From contig CM054062.1 in the NCBI GenBank assembly GCA_028641055.1, positions 271,765,092 to 271,829,091 on the forward strand: DNA of 64,000 nucleotides, given 5' to 3'. Every line of letters begins with the position of its first letter. The stretch's first letter is position 1. Below the pieces are notes generated by a model. It was not told where the DNA came from. It made no database searches and saw only the letters and a list, made by a program, of their open reading frames with translations. Made by a program: the position numbers and the translations under genes. Positions 50,284-62,732 of the stretch are shown here, piece after piece. The DNA is from Alopecurus myosuroides (lineage: Eukaryota; Streptophyta; Magnoliopsida; Poales; Poaceae).

Positions 50284-50335
50284 GAGCGATTCCACGTCCA
50301 TTATGTGTGGAGCGATTCCACGTCCATTATGTGTG
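50284..50335. repeat. Perfect tandem duplication of 26 bp
   Basis: Two adjacent identical units start GAGCGATTCCACGTCC and end TATGTGTG. The two identical copies suggest a recent local duplication. Confidence 0.9.
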
Positions 50336-50489
50336 GATCGGCCGTGCGCGGTGCCTTAGGAGGCCGCGACGAAGGCCAGGATGGTGGTCACGAGGAAGGC
50401 CTCCTGTTGTCTCCCGCCGAAGAGGAGGTGCACCGGCGCCGCTCGGACGCCTCTAGTAAAAGAGGGAAGTCAAGAGCCGACGGTTCGCG

Positions 50490-51290
50490 GGACTCATTGA
50501 AAGTGCATTTCTTGATCCCTAGTGTTTTGTGTGTTAGTTAACAACACTAATGATGTTATTTATAAAGATGTTAAGCGGTGCAGGTGTTTAGCTATTCATT
50601 CGCATCGTACACCGGAAAAATGTGAAGTTAGATCAGCCTGATTTGCTGTTGGCGGTAACCAGATATTTAAACCGGATATTTCTGGACCAACCAAAAATTT
50701 TGGTTGTGAAGATTTTCTTCGAAAATGTCCATAGAAGGTAGCCGAAAATTTCTAAGGAAAAACTAGATATTCCGGTTGGGGAAGAATCAGTGCAAAAACG
50801 GCTAAGGACTTGAAGTTTCTGCTCTCTAGAGTCAACCGGAAATTTCTGACCAACCGGAATCTCTGGTTGGAAGAGAAGAGCTCGATATTTGGCTTAAGTC
50901 AGAGAACCATTTCCTCTCTGGAGGTAACCGAAAATTTGTCCCGAAAATTTTGGTGAAACCGGAATTTCTGATTTGGTCAATTGTTGTCGAAATCTCAGAT
51001 ATGGAGCAGAAAAACTAACCGGAATATCCATTTCAAGTTTCAACCGGAATATTCGGCTCCAATTTTTGCCTCCAACTGCCACATTTATGGAGGGGGTATA
51101 AATACCCCTCTTTCTTTCCCAGGAGTTGTAGTTCATCTAAGACATTGATTACAAATTTATTGAGCTCGCCAAATCCAAGATTTCTCCCAATCCCTCCACC
51201 CAAACTCATCGATCTTTGGAGAATTGAAGGATAAGGCCCCGATCTACATCTTCACCAACTCATTCTTCATTTCCCCCTTATACCCGATGA
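50490..51290 (+). repeat. LTR-like region rich in CCGGAA words
   Basis: About nine degenerate copies of ACCGGAA(A)TTTCTG or its inverse lie between 50640 and 51060, followed by a TATA box (GGTATAAATAC, about 51096-51106) and a leader-like sequence. The whole resembles a Copia or Gypsy LTR promoter. No partner LTR or coding domain is in reach, so it may be a solo or truncated LTR. Confidence 0.35.
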
Positions 51291-52199
51291 CGTAGTTACC
51301 TGCGTCAAAATAATATGGGTTAGGTTGAGACTCCAAGTGCAGAGTGTATAGTACAGAAAAGACTGTTTTCCCCACGAGGGATGACTCGAGGGTTTATATC
51401 GAACTCTCGGAGAACCAGTAGTGAAATATTTATCTTCTTATCCTTCTCTTGAAAACCTACAAAACAAAGTAAATTGTTTTGTGCCCTCAACCTCACCAAG
51501 TGGTTATCAAGCACAAGGTGTGAGTATGATATGAAAAGATAATAAATGCAAAAACAATAAATGAATATGCAATAATGATAAATAAATGTGCAAGCATGGT
51601 GAATACAAAGATGTATGATATTTTTGGGTTTTGTATTGTGAATGCAAGATGTAAAAGTGTTTTTGTATTTTCGGATTTTTAAATGGCAGAAAATGGAAAA
51701 TGCTTAAAAGTTGTTGGAAAGTTGTTTCTTATGATTAAAAATGGACCGTGGTTCATGGTTTCACAAATGCACTATCTCTTTAATAAAGTGCTAGATAATG
51801 GAACACTAGAATTGACATATTAGATTGCAACAAAAAGATTTCATGACAAGATACTAATTATATGGGCATCACGTCCGAACATAGAGATCTTTTGTTTATC
51901 AATCTCTCTTATACTCCACTAAGATGAGAATTAAATCGAGTCATCCTAGTATTAAGATAAACTAGAGTATAGCATTAAGTTCTATGACATGAAGTTAAAA
52001 TAAGAACATGTTAGATCTAGTCGTGGAGAAATGGCAAGGCCACCCCCACATCTCCGGTAGCGAGGTATTTTTCTTTATCCCTAGTGAGGCAACAAAGTAA
52101 GACAAAGTACCCAAGTGGATCGTGGATCTTCTGTCACTTTTGCCGCACTAGCGACCCCCTATTACTCCATCTAATGCACACGTTCCCCCTCACCCGCTA
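51291..52199. other. Unassigned AT-rich repeat-like sequence
   Basis: No coding domain is seen. The style (AATAAATG runs at about 51540-51590, short conserved-looking phrases) suggests non-coding retroelement DNA, but no family or boundary can be supported. Confidence 0.35.
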
Positions 52200-53764
52200 T
52201 GATACGTCATAAACGTATCCATAATTTCTTATGGTCCATGTTGTTTTCATGCCATTTGCTACATGTTTCCTATACCCTTTATGCCATTTTTATCGATTTC
52301 CGGGGACTAACCTATTGACAAGATGCCACAGAGCCAGTTCATGTTTTCTGTTGTTTTTTAGTTTCAGAAAAGTTGTTCTGGAAATATTCTCGGAATTGGA
52401 CGATTCGAAGCAGGGAAGTTTTAGAAATATGTCATGCACATGGAGTCCGGAGGGGACCCGGAGGGGGGCCACAGGGCCCCACACCATAGGGCGACGCCCA
52501 TCGACGTTTCCCTTTCGCAAATTTATACCTCTCGGGAGGTTAACCCTAAAGACGAGGGCCTTTTCCACCAAAAAGATTTGTAGCCGCCATCATCGTCAAC
52601 CCTAGTTCGGGAGGGTTATCGAGCTCTCCTCGGCACCCTTCTGGGAGGGGGAAGCATCACCGGAGGGATCTACACCACCATGCCCGCCTCCGGAATGATG
52701 CATGAGTATTTCATCCTTGGACTACGGGTCCATAGCAATAGCTAGTTGGTTATTCTCTCTTCTTTATGCCTCATGTTTAGATCTTATGAGCTGCCTAACA
52801 TGATAAAGATCATCTTATTGTAATGCTACATGTTGTGTTTGCTGGGATCCGATGAATATTGAATGTTATGTCCAATGATTATCAATCTATCATGTTCTCT
52901 TCATGTGTATGTTATTTATGATCTTGCATGCTTTTCGTTGCTAGTAGATGCTCTGGCCAAGTAGATGCTTGTAACTCCAAGAGGGAGTATTTATGCTCGA
53001 TAGTGGGTTCATGCCTCCCTTTTACTCACGCTCGAGTGACAGAAACGTATCGGGTGGGGGGTGTGTTGTAGCCATTAGGGAAAAAACAACGATGTTTACA
53101 TTACACACTTTGCTTAAGGCGATTATCTGTTGCTTGCAACTTAATACCCAAGGTTTGCTCAGATGACATTCTGAGGGTGGATTATTAGTCATAGATGCAG
53201 TTGGATAACGGTCTATGTATGTTGTTGTAATGCCCGCATGAATCACATAGTAATCATCATGTCATGCATATGCACTACAGTGCAGCCTTTATATCTATCA
53301 ATTGCCCAGCTGTAATTTGTTTACCCAACATGCTATCTATCTATTTTGGAGAGACACCCCTAGTGAATTATGGACCCCGGACCATTTCCTTTATACTGAT
53401 AATACAACCACTGCAATCACTGTTTTCATACTTCTACTACTGTTTTCCTGCTGCCACCCACTGTTCTCTTTTAATCTACTGCAAACAAGTTTTGTTTTCC
53501 ACACCATACGTTTAACCTCTTTGTTTTCAGCAAAACCGGTGAGATTGACAACCTCGCTGCTTCGTTGGGGCAAAGTGATTTGATTGTGTTGTGTTGGTTC
53601 CACGTTGTTGTTGAACCGGTAGTGCGCCCTACCACATCAGCTGCATCAACCTTCTAAAGTGATTTCTTTCTCCTACTGGTCGATTCAACCTTGGTTTCTT
53701 TTTGAGGGAAAATTTGTCGCTGCACTCTTCACACCCTACTCTTGGGGTCTCCCAACGAACATCA
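52200..53764 (+). repeat. 5' LTR of element B
   Basis: It starts TGATACGTCATAAACGTATC. The end is placed at AACATCA by analogy with elements A and C, about 15 bases before the primer-binding site. Confidence 0.75.
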
Positions 53765-53778
53765 GCCATTAAGTTCTC

Positions 53779-53796
53779 TAGCAACATTGCCGGGGA
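53779..53796 (+). other. Primer-binding site of element B (tRNA-Asp type, degraded)
   Basis: TAGCAACATTGCCGGGGA keeps the diagnostic TTGCCGGGGA half. Confidence 0.65.
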
Positions 53797-53940
53797 GAAA
53801 GAGGATTTGTGCAAGGGGAGTCTCTCACTTCCAATCTCTTTTCTTTGTTTTTTTGTTTTGATTAGTTTATTTTATTTTGCTTCGTTTGCTTCTCTATATA
53901 AAAAACACACAAAAATTAGTCCCTATTCTAGTTGTAATTT

Positions 53941-55210
53941 GTGTTACCATGTTTCAATCTTGCTTTATCATGTTTGCTATCAATGGTTAATATCTTTGAA
54001 ACTAGATCTTATTGGCAAGGTGGGTTCACGGAAGAACAACAAATATATTGTAAGGAACACCGCTTGTCACAAAAAAGGATACGCTTATGGGAGAAAATTA
54101 ATAAATTGCATAACTATGCTAAAAACTTGGTGCTCTACTTATAATGTTACTTATTGCTTTGATAAATCTTGTTGTTGTAGGAGGTATAAACACCTCCCTT
54201 TTCAATGTGAGTATAATGATAATGTTGCCATATCTTCTTATATTAAGGGAAATTATGACTTTTATGATGTGGAACAAATTAAAGAATTTATTGCTTGGAA
54301 GGGTGCATTCGAAATTGTTTATTTTCTTGAAAATATTGATGATGCACCTTATAAATATGAGATTTATGATATACTTGAATTTTTCTTTGATAATTACAAG
54401 GAAGGAAATGGCTATATTCTTAAATATCTTTATAAATGCTCTCCACCTAAGGAAGAGACTAATGCCTTGCAGGAGCCTATGGAAGAAGAAACTGCTGAAT
54501 ATGGAAGCTCATTGGGTGAAAAATAGGAGGATAGTGATGATCAAGAGGAGGAAGATTGGAGCTACCCATGTTTACCTCCCAATGATAGTAACTCTTTAAA
54601 TCATAATTGTGATGATCTTATTGATTCTTTTGAAATATCCCTTTTTGATGAAATTGATACTTGCTATACTTGTGACCTAGATACTACTATGAATAAAACT
54701 TGTGAGAATGATATTGCTACTGTTATTTATGATAATCCATGCTACTTTGACAAATCCTATGATAATCCTCTATTTATTCCAACTATTGATATGCATGATA
54801 ATGAGGAAGTTTGTTTAGAAAATTTATGTGATAATGCTCTAGATGATGGTCCTATGTTACTTGATATTATAGATTATAATGCTACTGAAAATAGGATTTC
54901 TATAATGTGTCCCATACCTTTCAAGAGTGACCAATCATCTTGTTTTGCTATTGCTAAAAGTGAGAAAGAAGAGGTCTTTATTTTTAATTTTTATCCCACT
55001 ATTTTTGAGCTTGATATGAATTGTGTGCTTTTAGACCATGAAAAACATGCTTTATGTGATAATTATGTTCTTGAGTTTTTCATGATGCTACTGAAAATTA
55101 TTATGAGAGAGGAAAATATGGTTGTAGGAATTTTTCATGTTACTAAAACACCTCTTTTTTTTGTTGAAAGTTTTGAAATTGCTCTTGTTCTACCTTCCCA
55201 TGATTTGTAG
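53941..55210 (+). pseudogene. Unknown ORF of element B, related to that of element A
   Basis: A first segment in one frame (to about 54140) contains GGFTEEQQIYCKEHRLSQKR, then the frame shifts. The second frame has a zinc-knuckle-like CCCRRYKHLPFQC, an acidic tyrosine-rich region and a stop at 54524-54526. It reopens in the same frame to 55210 with an Asp/Asn-rich section. A +1 shift near 55075 hides the YYERGK block that is intact in element A. It is inactive as it stands. The function is unknown. Confidence 0.55.
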
Positions 55211-57945
55211 TTTGAGTTTCTTTAATTTATTTATTTACAAGATTCCTATGCATAGGAAGTGGGTTATCCTTAAAAAATATACTTGCTCCTTGATTCTCTT
55301 TTTTGCTTAATCCATATTTCTTATGTGAGCATCTTGTTTCTTTCTGTGCTTAGCTGAAAGGCGTTAAAGAAAAGCACTTCTTGGGAGACAACCCATGGTT
55401 TTATTTTTGCATTGTTTTTCTCTATTTTCTTTAAGTCAAGGTGTTGTTTACTTCTATAGCAACTCTTTTATATCTTTATTTTCTCGCATTTGTTGTGCCA
55501 AGTAAAGTCTCTAGTGAAAGTTGAGGTTGGTTTTGGATTTTTGCGCAGGAAATAGATTGTTGTTGTCCATCGTATAAAATCGCATAATTCACAAAAAGAT
55601 CAAAATGTCTTGCCAATTTTTGTACTTATTCCTCAGCTAATTACGAAACTGTTTCTAGCTTTACGTTTTTCGATATGAGAAACATAAGTGCCCCTAAAAA
55701 ATTCATATTTACAGACTGTTCTGGTTTTAACAGATTCTACCTTTTACTTGCATTCTCTATTTTACTATGTCGAGTGGATTTCTTTGCTCCACGAAACTTC
55801 AGTGTCTGTAGCTAATGTTTAAAAGTATTAATAAACCCTGTGTCCATGCGGAACATGTGAATTTTTGATTGTGCACTAACCCGCTAATGTGAATTACATT
55901 TAGTGTGGTGTGAATGAAGTTTTCAAGGGTCAAGAGAAGAGGGTGATATAATATGATCAAGAAGAGTAAAAAGACAAAGCTTGGGGATGCCCCCATGGTT
56001 CATCCCAGCAAATTCTAAGAAGACTCGGGCGTCTAAGCTTGGGGATGCCCAAGGCATCCCCTTCTTCATCAATAATTTATCAGGTCACTTCTAGTGAAAC
56101 TATATTTTTATTCGGTCACATCATATGCATTTTACTTGGAGCGTCTGTTTGTTTTTTTCTTTGTTTTCTTTGCTGCAATAAATAGTTGGAACCCAGCATT
56201 CTCTGTGTGGGAGAGATACACGCTCCGCTTTTTCATACGAATACTCATTTTCTTCCATGCTCGTATTCTTAGTTTTTCTTCTAGCTGCTTCAAATCCTTT
56301 TAGCTCTTGTTTTTCATGCATCTCTTATTCAGAGTTGTTAGTTCCAGTAGAGTTATCTTAGTAATCTCTTGTTTCATTGCTATATTTCTTGTAGAGTTTT
56401 TGTTTAGTATAAAATGATTGGTGTTGGAAAGCAGTAGTACAATTTTCGTGCTTATAACAGTGCAAATAGAAGCTTGTATATATTGTGGCTAGACTTTTTT
56501 ATGTCATGCTAGATGTTATTTTAATTCTATGATTAGTAGTTGTTATTGTAGCATGAGTTGTCTCAAATATCTGAGAGTGCTTAATGTGCCATTAAAATAA
56601 TCATGAGTTGTTTTTATCAGATTGAAGCATGAATTTGTGGTGTTCTCCTTCGAATGCTTTATTTGGTTGACTTGGCCCATGCTTACACCATGTTTATGAC
56701 TATAGACCAGTCACTTATAGCCTCTATGACCATTTATTTTTTGACTTGTAATACCCTTTATGCTTTGATTAATAATGTTTTTGTCGTTATGCATGATTAT
56801 GGCCATTATTGCTCTCTTGATTTGTCGCTCCCAGTCTTTTGCTAGCCTCCACATGTACTGAGTATGAGCTCTACTCGTGCATCCAACTCCCAAAAACCAA
56901 AGTTTGCCAAATGTGTCCATCATACCTACCTACATGTGGTATTTAACCGCCACTCCAAGTAAATTTCTCATGTGCTACCTTTAAAACTTTCAAAATTATT
57001 CCTGTTTTGTTCCCCTGTTTTAGCTCATGAGGACATGAATAGAGAATCTTTACCTCACTTGTTGATTGGACTTTACACAGCTGGACTAGTGGCTTCATCC
57101 GCTTATCCAAATGATATAAGAGCTGGCAGAAGGGTGCCCAACCCCAAAATTGGTTACTATAAAATTCTCTTCACTATTTTTGCCCCTAATTTATCAGTCA
57201 AAGCATAATTGTTTAAACAAAAGAGAAAGAGGGATGACCTTCTGACCCAGTTGCTTCCTTAAATGGGAGCCTCTCTTGTGAAGTCTAGTTGGATTGTGAC
57301 GTACTATATTTTCTGTTTACCATTCGTTGACATAGGCATACACCTCTCTAAAAAAAGTTTTCAATACCTCTGTTTGATAAAATAAAAAGCTCTAGCACAT
57401 GAGTTAATCCCTGCTTCCCTTTGCGAAGGGCCTTTTCTTTTACTTTTATGTTGAGTCTCCATCTTCTAACTTTATGCACAGTTGAGAGAGCGTAGTTGCC
57501 ATTTTGAGTTCAATGTGAATTGGTCCCAATTATTATTATTATTAATTGATTCATGATGTGTTATTACTTGCTCTCAAATTATCTGTTCTAGTCATCCACT
57601 TGATCTTTGAAGGTGTCCTGGCATTTATGTTTTGCCCCACTCTTAAGGACAAGCGAAATATCACTTTGATATTTTTCTTTATGCTCGAAACAAACGTATA
57701 ACTTCCAAGTGCATTATTATTCATGATCTTTTATTTGTGTTACTTTTCATGATGCAAGGTGATTACTAAGTTTCATTGTTAAATTATATCTATCATGCAT
57801 GTGTTTAAAGTACTATGATGTCAACTTTACATATGCTTTTACAATTTAGATGATCAAGTTTATGTTGGTAGCATGTCACCTTAGAAATTATTTGATTTTA
57901 TCGTTTACCTACTCGAGCACGAGTAGGAACTAATCTTGGGGATGT
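55211..57945 (+). other. Long 3' non-coding region of element B
   Basis: It parallels 16126-18851: the phrase AGGCGTTAAAGAAAAGCACT near 55358, polypurine copies at 55977-55990 and 56036-56049, a perfect hairpin at 56041-56061 and the final polypurine tract at 57932-57945. No gene is seen. Confidence 0.65.
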
Positions 57946-58878
57946 TGATACGTCATAAACGTATCCATAATTTCTGATGTCCCATGTTGTTTTCACGCCA
58001 TATGCTACATGTTTCTTATACCCTTTATGCCATTTTATCGATTTTTGGGGACTAACCTATTGACAAGATGCCACAGAGCCAGTTCATATTTTCTGTTGTT
58101 TTTAGTTTCAGAAAAGTTAATCTGGAAATATTCTCGTAATTGGACGAATCGAAGCCTAGAAGTCTTGGAAATCTGTCACGCACAAGGAGTCCGGAGGGAC
58201 CCGGAGGGGGGCCACAGGGGGGCCACACCATAGGGCGGCGCCCCCCTCTGACCGCGCCCAAGGGTGGTGTGGGCCCTCTGGCCGCCCACCGACATTGCCC
58301 TTCCGCCTATTTATACCTATCGGGAGGTTAACTCTAAAGACGAGAGCTTTTTCCACCAAAAAGATCAGTAGCCGCCATCATCGTCAACCCTAGTTCAGGA
58401 GTGTTCTGGAGCTCTCCCCGGCACCCTGTCGGGAGGGGGAATCATCACCGAAGGGCTCTACACCACCATGCCCGCCTCTGGAATGATGCCTGAGTAGTTC
58501 ATCCTTGGACTATGGGTCCATAGCAGTAGCTAGATGGTTGTTCTCTCCTCTTTATGCCTCATGTTTTGATCTTGTGTGCTACCTAACATGATCAAGATCA
58601 ACTTACTGTAATGCTACATGTTGTGTTTGCTTGGATCCGATGAATATGAATGCTATGTCCAATGATTATCAATCTATCATGTTCTCTTCATGTGTATGTT
58701 ATTTATGATCTTGCACGCTCTCTGTTGCTAGTAGATTCTCTAGCCAAGTAGATACTTGTAACTCCAAAGGGAGTATTTATGCTCGATAGTGCGTTCATGC
58801 CACCCTTTTACTCACGCTCGAGTGACAAAAACGTAACGGGTGGAGGGTTTTCTCGGATGACATTCTGAGGGTGGATTA
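57946..58878 (+). repeat. Partial 3' LTR of element B
   Basis: It matches 52200 onward to the phrase GAGGGTGGATTA, then switches abruptly to the LTR of element C. The remainder should resume beyond the window. Confidence 0.85.
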
Positions 58879-60468
58879 TGATACGTCTCCAACGTATCTA
58901 TGATTTCTGATGCTCCATGATCATATTTTTCCAATTGCTACTTGTTTTCTCCCTTATTTATAGCATTTTTATACGTTTTCCGGGACTAACCTATTAACAA
59001 GATGCCAAGTGCCAGTTCCCTGTTTTCTGCTATTTTTGGTTTCAGAAAAGTTGTTCTGCAAACACTCTCGGAATCGGACCCCACAAAGCCCGAAGTTCCT
59101 ATTTTCCCCGGAAGCATCCAAAACACCGAAGAGGAGTCGAAGATGGGCAACAGGGGGGCCACACCATAGGGTGGCGCGTCCCCCCCCTTGGCCGCGCCAA
59201 CTATGGGTGTGGGTCCCCCTGGCCTCCACCACCTTTGCCCTTTCGCCTATTTAATCCCCCCGGAGGGAAAACCCTAAGGACTTGATAAAAAATCCCCGAA
59301 AAGTTCCACAGCCGCCGTCACCGTCAACCCTAGATCAGGGAGGTTCTGAAGCTGTTTCCGGCACCCTGCCGGATAGGAGATAATCACCGAAGGCTTCTAC
59401 ATCACCATGCCTGCCTCCGGAGTGATGCGTGAGTAGTTCATCCTTGGACTACGGGTTCGTAGTTGTAGCTAGATGGTTGTCTTCTCCTCATATGCCTCCA
59501 TGTTTAGATGTCGTGAGCTGTCTATCATGATCGAGATTGATCTTATGTAACTCTTTGTGTTGTGTTTGCTGGGATCCGATGAATATTGAACTTACGCCAA
59601 GTTGATTATAGTCTTTATTTGCATATGCTATTTGTGATCTTGCATGCTTTCCGTTGCTAGTGGTTGCTCTGGCCAAGTAGTTGCTAGTGACTCCAAGAGG
59701 GAGTATTTATGCTCGATAGTGGTTTCATGCCTCCTCACCACCTTGCTCGAGGGACAGAAACGTGAAGGGGGGATATGTTGTTGCCATTAGGGAGAAAACA
59801 TCGGTGAGAGTGCCCGCGTGCATAATCATTGCTTACATTACACACTTTGTTTAATGCAATTATCCGTTGCTTGCAACTTAATACCTAAGGGGGTTCGGAT
59901 GATAACCTGAGGGTGGATTATTAGTCATAGATGCATATGGATGTCGGTCTATGTATCTTGTTGTAATGCCCGCACTAAATATCATAGTAATCTTTATGTC
60001 ATATTGTGCACTACGGTGCAACCTCTATTTGTCAATTGCCCAGCTGTAATTTGTTCACCCAGCATGCTATCTTTTATGGAGAGACACCACTAGTGAAACT
60101 ATGAACCCCGGTCCATTTCCACACCGTTAAACAAACCACAACAATTTCCTGCTTTCTTTACTTACTGCAAGCATACATCATTTTCTACACTATTCGTCTA
60201 ATCTTTGTTTTCAGCAAGACCGATGAGATTGACAACCTCACTGTACCGTTGGGGAAAAGTATTTTGGTTGTGTTGTGTGCAGGTTCCACGTTGTTGCTGA
60301 CACCGGTGAAGCGCCATCACCACCGTTGGTGGCATCAACCTTCCGAAGGTCCTCTTTCTCCTACTGGATTGATAACCTTGGTTCTTAACTAAGGGGAAAA
60401 CTCCTAGCTCTGTGCTCATCACACCCTCCTCTTGGGTTATCCTAATGAGTGCAAGATCTACACCATCA
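58879..60468 (+). repeat. 5' LTR of element C (1590 bp)
   Basis: Start TGATACGTCTCC and end CACCATCA, immediately before the primer-binding region. Confidence 0.8.
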
Positions 60469-60674
60469 AGGACTTTTTCTGAAGCCGCTTGCCGGGGAGA
60501 AGGAAGTCTTCTGGCAAGGGGAGTATCTCACTCTCAACCTCTTTATTTTGTTTATCGTCTTGTTTTTATGTTTGCCTTGTTTTGCTTATCTTTATTGAAA
60601 ACACAAAAAAATTAGTTTACTTCATAGCTGTTATTTATTTGCTTGCTTTTATTCTGCTAAAACGAGTTCCTATG

Positions 60675-62732
60675 AGAATAATAAGTTGTGTGACTTCACT
60701 AGCACAAACAACAATGATTTTATTTGTACACCTATTTCTCCACCTGTTCCTACTGCTGCTTTCTACGAGATTAAACCTGCTTTATTAAATCATCTGATGA
60801 AAGAACAATTTTCTGGTATTAGTACTGCTGCTGCTGCCCACCTTAATAATTTTGTTGAACCGTGTGAGATGCAAAAATATAAAGATGTGGATGGATATAT
60901 TATTAAAATGAAATTATTTCCTTTCTCTTTGAGAGGAAGAGCTAAAGAATGGTTGCTATCTTTGTCTAGAAATAGTATTGGTTCATGGAATAAGTGTAAA
61001 GATGCTTTCATTGGAAAATATTATCCTCCTGCTAAGATTATATCCCTGAGAAGTGACATAATGAATTTTAAACAATTTGATAATGAACATGTTGCTAAAG
61101 CTTGGGAAAAATGAATACTATGGTGAAGAATTGTCCCACTCATGGACTGACTACTTGGATGATTATACAAACCTTTTATGCAGGACTGAATTTCTCCTCA
61201 AGGAACCTATTGGATTCAGCTGCTGGAGGTACCTTCATGTCCATCACTTTGGGCAATGCAACAAAGCTTCTTGATGATATGATGGTAAATTATTCAGAGT
61301 GGCACATAGAGAGAGCTGCACAAGGTAAGAAGGTAAATTCTGTTGAGGAAACCTCCTCTTTAAGTGAAAGGCTTGATGCTATGCTTGTTAATGGTAAAGC
61401 TCAATTTGATCCTAATAATGTTCATTTAGCCTCTTTGGTTGCTCAAGAAGAGCATGTTGATGCGAACTTTATTAGAAATAATAATTTTAACAACAATGCT
61501 TATAGAAATAATTTTGGTGGAAACAATTATAAACCTTATCCTCCTAATAATGGTTTTGGAATTCTTATGGAAACTCCTACAATATTAATAAAATCTCTAC
61601 CTCTGATCTTGAAAACATGCTTAAAGAATTTATTAGCACACAAACTGCTTTTAATAAATCTATTGAGGAAAAGCTTGGTAAAATAGATGTTCTTGCCTCT
61701 AAAGTAGATAGCCTTGCTATTGATGTTGATTTTCTAAAACTAAATGTTTTGCCACAAGATGTTAAACAAAGTAAAACTTTGAATGCCATCCAAGTTCGAA
61801 TTAATGATAATGTTAGGTTGATGGCTGAATTACGTGCTAGGTGGGAAAGAGAAGATGAATTGGCTAGAAAGAATAATATTGCTAGAGTTTGCACTATCAC
61901 AACCACTAGTAAAACTGAAGTTCCTAGTGCTAGTAAACCTCCTACTATCAATGGTAAAGTATTTGGTGTTAATAAAGTCCCTACTCCTTTGGTGAAACGT
62001 GCTAAATTGCCTCAAACTGCTGAAATTGCTCCTGATAAAAGTGCTGAAATTTTTAGAGATATGGGAGATAATGGTCCCATTACTTTTGATGATAATAATA
62101 TTGATTTTGATGATTGCAATATCTCTGAAGTTATTATGTTTCTACAAAAGCTTGCTAGAAGTCCCAATGCTAGTGCCATCAATATGGCCTTTACTAAACA
62201 TATTACCAATGCTCTCATGAAAGTTTGGGAAGAAAAGTTAAAACTTGAGACATCTATCCCTAGAAAATTAGATGATGGTTGGTATCCTATCATTAATATA
62301 AAAGTAAATGATTTTTATTGCAATGATTTGTGTGATCTTGGTGCTAGTATCTCTGTTATGCCTCAAAAGCTTTATAATATGCTTGATTTACCACCGTTGG
62401 AACACTATTATTTGGATTTTCATCTTGCTGATAATGCTAAGAAGAAACCTCTTGGTAGAATTGATGATGTTCTTATTATGGTTAATAATAACCTTGCCCC
62501 TGTTTATTTTTTTATGAACATTGAATTCAATGCTTCTTTTCCTATTGTTTTGGGAAGACCTTTTCGTAGAAGTGTTGGTGTTATTATTGATATGAAAGAG
62601 GGGAGTATTAAATATCAATTCCCCCTCACGAAAGGTTTGGAATACTTTCCTAGAAATAAGATGAATCTACCTTTATACTCTATTATTAGAGCAAGATATG
62701 ATGTTGATTCTTCTTCACTTGAAAATAATTGA
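60675..62732 (+). pseudogene. Athila-type gag-protease, two frameshifts
   Basis: Segment one (to 61114) has the gag words MKLFPFSLRGRAKEWLLSLS and KYYPPAKI. Segment two (from about 61102) has LLDSAAGGTFMS and an Asn-rich stretch. Segment three (61617-62732) has a coiled-coil-like lysine/valine-rich part and a protease-like LCDLGASISVMP (about 62325-62360), then LGRPFRR and the stop. Frames change near 61108 and 61565. No start codon is evident in the first segment. The protease is expected to be the last domain, because non-coding sequence follows directly. Confidence 0.85.

Larger units (their letters stand above)
52200..58878 (+). mobile_element. Athila-like Gypsy element B, non-autonomous, 3' LTR broken by element C
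   Basis: 5' LTR (52200 to about 53764), a degraded tRNA-Asp-type primer-binding site (53779-53796; 14 of 18 bases match the usual TGGCGCCGTTGCCGGGGA), a broken unknown ORF (53941-55210), a long 3' non-coding region with internal polypurine copies, the polypurine tract (57932-57945) and a 3' LTR (57946-58878) cut off by element C. The two LTRs differ by many substitutions and a deletion of about 55 bp in the 5' copy, so the insertion is old. No pol domain is present. Confidence 0.85.

Noticed and set aside
61577..62618. Minus-strand frames in element C
   Set aside because: They are antisense to the gag-protease remnant with no domain of their own.
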